DNA of 58,386 nt from UBA6489 sp942490775. GTDB taxonomy: Bacteria > Patescibacteriota > Gracilibacteria > BD1-5 > UBA6164. Numbering within the stretch: the first letter of the stretch is position 1; every line of letters begins with the position of its first letter. The stretch is from the NCBI GenBank assembly GCA_942490775.1, contig CALNYL010000007.1, positions 1 through 58,386 of the forward strand, written 5' to 3'. The notes beneath the pieces were generated by a model. The model ran no database searches. It worked only from the letters and a program-made list of their open reading frames with translations, and was not told the origin of the DNA. A program made the translations under genes and the position numbers. Below are positions 53,029-58,386 of the stretch, piece by piece.

Positions 53029-53198
53029 TTTGTTTTAGTTAAAAATTAAACCTAAAATTTACATAAAAATAAATATAACAAAAAAGTAAAAAAGTAAATT
53101 TTTTTAGGCAATATTAAAAAAATCAAATTTTCCAAAAAAATCTCTTGTATTTATATAATCTTAACATATATTAGTAAGAGATTTTTTTAACACTATTT

Positions 53199-53557
53199 AT
53201 GACTTCAACAAAAAAAACATGAGACCAAGGTGAAATAGTAGCAATTAAGTACCTTAAAAATAAATGATATGAAATAAAAGACACCAATTTTAAATTCGGT
53301 AGATTTTGAGAAATAGATATAGTTGCTCAAAAGGAGAAAAAACTATATTTGTTGAAGTAAAGTATAGGACAAGCTTAAAATACTGAATACCAGAAGAATG
53401 AATAACAAAATATAAACTCAGAAAATTCAAAAGAACCATATATTACTATGTAGTAAAAAATGGCTTAGATTTTGGAAAAATAAGATTTGATGTAATAGCA
53501 ATATTAAGAGGAGAGAGTAGTTATAAGGTTACTCATTATAGGAATTTGGAAATTTAA
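53199..53557 (+). CDS. yraN: YraN family (UPF0102) putative endonuclease, one frameshift
   Basis: MTSTKKTGDQGEIVAIKYLK, NKGYEIKDTNFKFGRFGEID, IVAQ. After a slip in ggagaaaaa near 53330 come GEKTIFVEVKYRTSLKYGIP, YKLRKFKRTIYYYVVKNGLD and RFDVIAILRGESSYKVTHYR. The G..GE..A..YL, FGRFGEIDIV and FVEVKYRTS motifs are the UPF0102 core (PD-(D/E)xK fold: E-x(n)-D-x(n)-ExK). The usual length is ~120 aa and the joined product is 118. It converges with recJ, and the two stop codons overlap. Confidence 0.85.
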
Positions 53558-55209
53558 CAAACCACCACATCCACCACCCTCAACATCAAATTCTTCTTCC
53601 CCATCCAAGAATCTTCCGACAACTCAAAAATTAAATCTATTTTTTTATTAGCCTTCTCAGCTCTTTTTATTTCTTCATAAAAATCTCACATAAAAAATCC
53701 AAGAACTTTAAAACCATGCTTAGTTACAAACTTGATATGGTCTCTTGTTTGTCATAAAAATCACAGGCTTTCATATTCAAAATCTTCAACCATAAACATA
53801 GGCTTGGGGTTTCATATACCAAAGGGTTTAAATCTGTTAACTTTAGATAAGAAGTTGAAACCTAGTTCATCTAGTCTAACTAATCTATCTACGACTATTT
53901 CTTTTTTATACTCCTTAAAAGATAGTTTATTTACTTCTGCTAAAATCTCTGACTTAAATTTAGGGAAGTCTTCTTTTTTTATAGAAAATCAAGCAGCTTG
54001 TTTATGTCATCAAAAAGCAATAAAGTATTTTTTGTACTTTTCAAGTATTTCTATGATAGAAAAATATTCAGGGCTTCTACAACTAGCTACAAACTTATCT
54101 CAGTCATCAATTAGAACTATAGCAGGTTTATAAAACTCTTCTGTGAGTCTTCAGGCTACTATTCCTATGATTCCGTGTTTTATGTTTTTAGAGATGTAGA
54201 AGATTATATTGTTTTCTGTGTTTATGTTTTTTAGTGCATCTAAGAAGTAGTCTCTGGTTAGGGCTTTTCTTTGGGTATTTAGTTTTTCTATTTCTCTAAT
54301 TGTGTTCATTAGAGTTCTTCCATTATTTAGTATCAGATTTATGGCTTTGTAGGGAGTATCCATTCTACCAGCGGCATTTAGCATTGGTCAGATGGTGAAA
54401 CCAAATATATCGGCATCTAGGTCGGTGTTTATTTTGTCTTCTATGAGGTATCTGATTCATTTGGATCTTGAATTTTTTAGTTGTTTTAGTCCTTGGGTTA
54501 CTATTATTCTATTTTCTCATGTTAGTCTCATACAGTCTGCTACGGTTCATATTGCTGCTATGTCTATTGATTCTGTTAGATAGTTTTTATATTCTTTGTC
54601 GTCTAGGTATTCTCTTGCTAGTGCCATCATAAATTTATAGGCTACTCATGCTCATGCTAGGTGTTTGAATGGGTAGTTGCAGTCTTTTCTTTTTGGGTTT
54701 ATAAGGGCTACTGCTTCTGGGATTTCATCTGGGACATCGTGGTGGTCTGTTATTATTACATCTATTCATTTTTGCTTTGCATATTTTACTACTTCTGTGT
54801 CTCTTGTTCCGCAGTCTACTGTTATGATTAGGGTTACTCATATTGCTTTTAGTTCGTCTATGAAGTAGTTTTTTAGTCAGTATCAGTCTTTTTCTCTGTG
54901 GGGTAGTCTGTAGCTGACTTGCATTTCTATTTTTTTCATGAAGTGCATGAGTATGGATGTGCTTGTGACTCAGTCTACATCGTAGTCTCAGAATATTATT
55001 ACTCTTTCTTTGTTTTGTTTTGCTTGTTTTACTCTGTCTACTGCTTTTTGCATGTCGGCTAGTAGGTATGGGTCGTATAGGTCTGATAGTGATTTTTCTA
55101 GGTCATCTGGGCTTTCAAATCTTTTTGATATTATGTCTTCTATGTTTTCTAGGTAAGAGTTTCTATCGTATTTTATTATGTTTCATTTTATTGATTTTTT
55201 TTGTTGCAT
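53554..55209 (-). CDS. recJ: Single-stranded-DNA-specific exonuclease RecJ
   Basis: An intact frame of 551 codons with many TGA-Gly codons, from MQQKKSIKGNIIKYDRNSYL (the frame is open about 20 codons further upstream without ATG) to DVVVC-stop. The DHH domain includes VIIFGDYDVDGVTSTSILMH (motif I), TLIITVDCGT (III) and IIITDHHDVPDEIPEAVAL (the DHH motif). The DHHA1 part has FGFTIGPMLNAAGRMDTPYK, NNIIFYISKNIKHGIIGIVA and FIAFGGHKQAAGFSI (the GGHxxAAG motif). All metal ligands are present. RecJ acts 5'-3' in recombination and mismatch/base-excision repair. The length is near the short end for RecJ. It marks the return to core genome. Confidence 0.93.
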
Positions 55210-55417
55210 GTTTTTTAGTTTTTCGTTTGGATTTATATTTTTAACTTTTTTTAGGTATTTTGAAATGTATTTTTAATATGTAATATTGGGGTTATTGTAT
55301 TATGTTTTTTTGTAAATGCAAATTTGTAAAATTGGACTTTATTCTAATAAATAAAAAAACTTGCATTTACAAAAAAAAGGGTTAAAACATAGTCTTTATT
55401 TATTAATCTTGACTTTT
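55210..55417. promoter_or_regulatory. Divergent recJ-sulP intergenic region
   Basis: Contains the long hairpin at 55305-55377. It should carry promoters for both directions; none is distinctive. Confidence 0.45.
55305..55377. repeat. Long inverted repeat between recJ and sulP
   Basis: ttttttgtaaatgcaa and ttgcatttacaaaaaa, 16 bp and perfect, bracket a 39 nt AT-rich loop. Possibly an operator, a bidirectional structural element or a MITE remnant. Confidence 0.6.
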
Positions 55418-57185
55418 ATGAGAATAATTGTGAGAGATATATTAGAATCTTTTAAATGAAGATTTGTTCCTTTTTTAAAATGGTTACCAGAATTAAAGGA
55501 TAAGAGTGTAATAAAGGCGGATGTTATTGCTTGAATAACTGTTGCTTTAGTTCTTATTCCTCAATCAATGGCTAATGCTCAACTTGCGGGATTACCTCCA
55601 TATGTTTGATTGTATGCTTCTTTTCTTCCTGTTATGGTTGCTTCTTTTTGGTGAAGTTCTAAACAGCTTTCAACTTGACCTACTGCTGTTGTGGCTTTGA
55701 TGTCAGCGAATGCTTTACAGAGTGTTGCTGAGACTTGAACCGAGGGGTTTATTTTATATGCTTCTTTGTTGGCTGTTATGGTTTGAGTTTTTCAACTTTT
55801 GTTGTGATTGTTAAAGTTGGGAATTATTGTAGATTTTTTATCTCATCCTGTGGTTTTATGATTTACTAATGCTGCGGCTATAATTATATGAACTTCTCAG
55901 TTAGATAAGATATTTTGATTTAAGGTTACTTGATTTGAATTGTGAGGTTATGATCATAATTTTGAAAAGGTTTATCATATAATAGTTGCTTCTTTTAATC
56001 ATACTGATTCTACAACTTTTTTTATATGAGTTTGAAGTATTTTACTTTTGGTTCTTATGAAAAAATTTGTACCTAAGGTTCCTTCTGTGTTGTTTACTGT
56101 TGTTGTTTTTATTATGATTTCAAAATTTATGGATTTTCAGTGAGAGACTGTTTGATATATTCCTGATAAATTACCTGCCTTAAAGGTTCCTTCATTTGAT
56201 TTTGAGATAATGAAAAAATTAGCTAGTACTGCAGTGATTGTTTCAATTATATGATTTGTTGAAGCTATAAGTATAGCGAAGTCTATGGCTTTGAAGACTA
56301 AGCAGTGATTGTCTGCTAATCAGGAGCTTGTTTGACAGTGATTGTCTAATATTACATCTGGTTTTTTTGGTTGATGTGCTATTTCTGGTTCTTTTGCCAG
56401 AAGTGCTGTAAACTTTTCTGCTTGATGAAGGACTGCTCTTTCTTCTCTTGTGACTTGAGTGATTATTTGATTGACTTTGCTTTTTTTTGACTCCTATTTT
56501 GGCATATCTGCCTAATGCTACTTTGGCTGCTGTTATAATGGTTGCTGTTTCGGGGCTTATAAAGTTTAGACCGATTAGACAAGCTCGGAATATAGAAAAG
56601 ACGGATGCTGTTGTTTCTGTTATAACTTTTGTTTTAACTTTGATTGTGGCTCCTGAGTTAGAGTATGGTATAATGGTTTGAATTGTTTTGTCGTTATGAT
56701 TTTTTATTACTCGTTCTATGAGACCTAGTTTTGTTGAGCTTTCTAGATATAAGGATAAGACTTTTAGAAATGTTGTTAAGTTTGGTTTGGTTTCTAGTTC
56801 TGATGTTGGTGTTTATAGGTTTGGTGGTCATTTGTATTTTGCGAATGTTTGATATTTTCAGTGAAAGTTATTGAAGTTTATTGCTTCTAAGCCTGATATG
56901 AAGGTTTTGATTCTTTGATTTACTTGAGTGGAGGATATTGATTCTAGTTGAATTGAGGTTCTTGAAAGTATAACTGATAATTTAGAGAAGGCTTGAATAA
57001 GGCTTTATATTGCTAGGGTTTCTTGAAAGATTATGGGTGCTTTTGAGAGGAGTGGTTTTATTGAGCATTTGGGGGAGGAGAATATTTTTAGGAGGAAGAC
57101 GGATGCAGTTATTCATGCTGATAAGGTGTTTAAAGGAAAATTGGATGTTAAGCCTTTGCTTGAGTATTGTCCTGTTTGAGAGTAG
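55418..57185 (+). CDS. SulP-family (SLC26-like) anion transporter with STAS domain, one frameshift
   Basis: MRIIVRDILESFKGRFVPFL, WLPELKDKSVIKADVIAGIT. Then the SulP signature VALVLIPQSMANAQLAGLPP, YVGLYASFLPVMVASFWGSS, and QLSTGPTAVVALMSANAL. Repeated membrane helices follow, with VEAISIAKSMALKTKQGLSA and NQELVGQGLSNITSGFFGG. A T8 run at 56481-56488 holds one extra base; beyond it the frame resumes TPILAYLPNATLAAVIMVAV. The cytosolic C-terminal STAS domain includes VGVYRFGGHLYFANVGYFQG and VLILGFTGVEDIDSSGIEVL. Anion substrate (sulfate, bicarbonate or other) cannot be told from sequence. The total of 589 codons is family-normal. The slip is almost certainly a homopolymer read error. Confidence 0.9.
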
Positions 57186-57206
57186 GGAGAGGAGAATATA
57201 TGATAT

Positions 57207-57243
57207 AAAAAAACTCTTACACACCAAGTGTAAGAGTTTTTTT
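57207..57243 (+). terminator. Terminator of sulP
   Basis: aaactcttacac and gtgtaagagttt form a long perfect stem with a 5 nt loop and a T tail. Confidence 0.85.
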
Positions 57244-57311
57244 GTTGTAGGGACAGCAGAATTAAGAGCTTTTTATGTTGTAGGGACAGCAGATCTTTGC
57301 TGTCCCTACAA
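57244..57311 (+). repeat. Paired gttgtagggacagcaga repeats with inverted end
   Basis: Two direct copies of gttgtagggacagcaga (57244 and 57277) are followed by the inverted tgctgtccctacaa (57298-57311). The second copy and the inverted one form a 14 bp stem. Resembles the tgtagggg-type REP elements elsewhere in the window. Confidence 0.65.
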
Positions 57312-57508
57312 GGCTATTTTCGTGTTTGTTCTAGTTTTATTATAGAATTACAAGTATTTTGGTTTACCAGTAGATTTTTTTTTGGTATGCTTTGTTTTGG
57401 TTTATGTTGGGAGATAGTTAATTTTATTTTTTAAATTCCTGTTATTTTTATAGAAATTTGTGAACTATGATTCTAATATTTTTCTAAATTTTTCAGCTTT
57501 TTCAAATA
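57312..57508. other. Intergenic stretch
   Basis: T-rich spacer between the repeat block and the convergent NUDIX gene. No gene or clear signal is seen. Confidence 0.45.
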
Positions 57509-58099
57509 CTAGGGAAAACCAGAAAAGTAATTATCAGTTGTTTCTATAAAACTTTCTATTTTATCTGGTGACAACCGTTTGAAGTCAATAACTTCACCGT
57601 CTTCAAATTTTACTTTTATGTCAGGAACTATAACAAAGGCTAACCCTACCCATTCATTATTTCTTTTTGTTTTGAAGAGAAATTCTTCAAAAATAAATCA
57701 TAGAGTTTTTTCTGGTTTTCCTTTTATGAATTTTAGAAATTCTTGTTTTGTTTTACATATTTCTATATTTATTCATATTTCTTCTTTTGCTTCTTTTACT
57801 AAGTTTTCTTCAAAGTTTAGTGGTTTAAATTCTCAGTTTTCTTTTATGTAGCAGTTGTGTCATGCTACTCACATGTCCCATTTTCATCATGTGTATTTGT
57901 CGTGCATTTTTGGATTTTTTAGTTGGATTCCGTATTTTCATATTTTTGGGTTGTATATCATTGACCAAGTGCTGTAGTGGGTTAGGTTTTCTCTTACTCA
58001 TTTTATGTGGGCATGGTTTTTTGATATTGGTCAGATTATGTTTCCTTTTTCGTCTGAGTGGATTATGTATTCTATGTCATTTCTTAGGATATTTTTCAT
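57509..58099 (-). CDS. NUDIX hydrolase (IPP-isomerase-like layout)
   Basis: An intact 196-codon frame: MKNILRNDIEYIIHSDEKGN, IIGPISKNHAHIKGVRENLT, HYSTWSMIYNPKIGKYGIQL, MHDKYTGGKWDMGVAGHNCY, then the NUDIX box ENLVKEAKEEIGINIEI (REUxEExGU form: KEAKEEIG), KTLGFIFEEFLFKTKRNNEW and VIDFKRLSPDKIESFIETTD. The K-P..W-D....GH start and the box place it in the NUDIX family, like IDI-type or MutT-like hydrolases acting on nucleoside or isoprenoid diphosphates. The substrate is not determinable. A small gene lies 9 bp upstream on the same strand. Confidence 0.8.
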
Positions 58100-58108
58100 G
58101 GTTTTTTA

Positions 58109-58369
58109 TTAGTTTTTAAGGTTTTGTATGTATTCTATTGCTTTTTTTGCTATGTTGTAGGTTGCGAGGTCATCTCAGGATTTTAGGTATTCAAATCAAA
58201 TATTGTTGCTTTTCATGTGATAGTCGCAATTATCAGAGTTTCAAAAGCAATTTTTGGATCAGTACAGTTTTATCACAATGATGCATATTTTTAGATTCCC
58301 AAGGTTCTCACTTTTCAATGTCAGTAAAGTTTTTTTGTATTCTTTTTTTCTTCTACCTCTTTTTTTCAT
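58109..58369 (-). CDS. Small protein upstream of the NUDIX gene
   Basis: 86 codons: MKKRGRRKKEYKKTLLTLKS, ENLGNLKICIIVIKLYGSKN, CFGNSDNCDYHMKSNNIGFE, YLKSGDDLATYNIAKKAIEY, IQNLKN-stop. The C-terminal half is solid in this frame. A second frame is also open near the start (GEPWESKNMHHCDKTVLIQK), so a slip near 58260 may mean the true N-terminus is different. It is probably an operon with the NUDIX gene. The family is not recognised. Confidence 0.4.
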
Positions 58370-58386
58370 TTCTTTATTTTTATATT

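Noticed and set aside
53732..55244. Four plus-strand ORFs over the recJ interval
   Set aside because: All are antisense to recJ, which is intact on the minus strand.

Overview
The window reads as genomic DNA of a candidate-phyla bacterium that uses genetic code 25 (UGA = glycine), i.e. Candidatus Gracilibacteria or Absconditabacteria (SR1). The DNA is very AT-rich. Under the standard code almost every gene is chopped at TGA. With TGA read as Gly the frames reopen, and TGA falls on family-invariant glycines: the RecJ DHH-domain motif GDYDVDG, the Walker A loops of JetC and of two KAP NTPases, and Gly positions in SulP. No rRNA or tRNA was recognised, so the two phyla cannot be separated here. 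Many genes carry one-base slips in A or T runs. Some of these look like unpolished-read errors, others like real decay.

Layout. (1) 1-15.99 kb: a decayed polymorphic-toxin and surface-effector region. It holds an AHH-type nuclease toxin followed by four tandem immunity-like paralogues. After these come three toxin-type genes sharing a conserved pre-toxin segment but differing downstream, further small immunity-like genes, an ISL3 and an IS66-like insertion, a multidomain wall hydrolase (M23-SLH-SH3-amidase) and a Thr-rich anchored surface protein. (2) 16.3-24.3 kb: a HELGH metallopeptidase resembling CiaB, an alpha/beta-hydrolase fused to a VanY carboxypeptidase, and a KAP-family membrane NTPase with a downstream partner. 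(3) 24.36-51.2 kb: a defence island rich in insertion sequences. It has nested IS481 and ISAs1 elements cutting an NgoPII-type endonuclease, a broken RhuM gene, the Wadjet genes jetA/jetB, a RIC/hemerythrin protein, two secreted proteins, an IS integrase, jetD, an AbiE-like toxin pair, a Panacea-type antitoxin with toxin, a second KAP NTPase split by IS200, a type IIG restriction-modification enzyme, a TPR remnant split by a second IS200, a BRO/DinD-like protein and jetC. (4) 51.2-58.4 kb: a second IS481, then housekeeping genes: yraN, recJ, a SulP/STAS anion transporter, a NUDIX hydrolase and a small upstream ORF.

Main result. All four Wadjet genes (jetA, jetB, jetC, jetD) are present on the minus strand but are dispersed over 23 kb. 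Three short, divergent copies of the jetC 3' end lie between the accessory blocks that now separate jetC from jetD. Two of these copies stop matching jetC at the same point. This pattern suggests that defence cargo has repeatedly entered at the jetC 3' end. One of these copies has itself been interrupted by a ~100 bp MITE-like hairpin flanked by TA dinucleotides.
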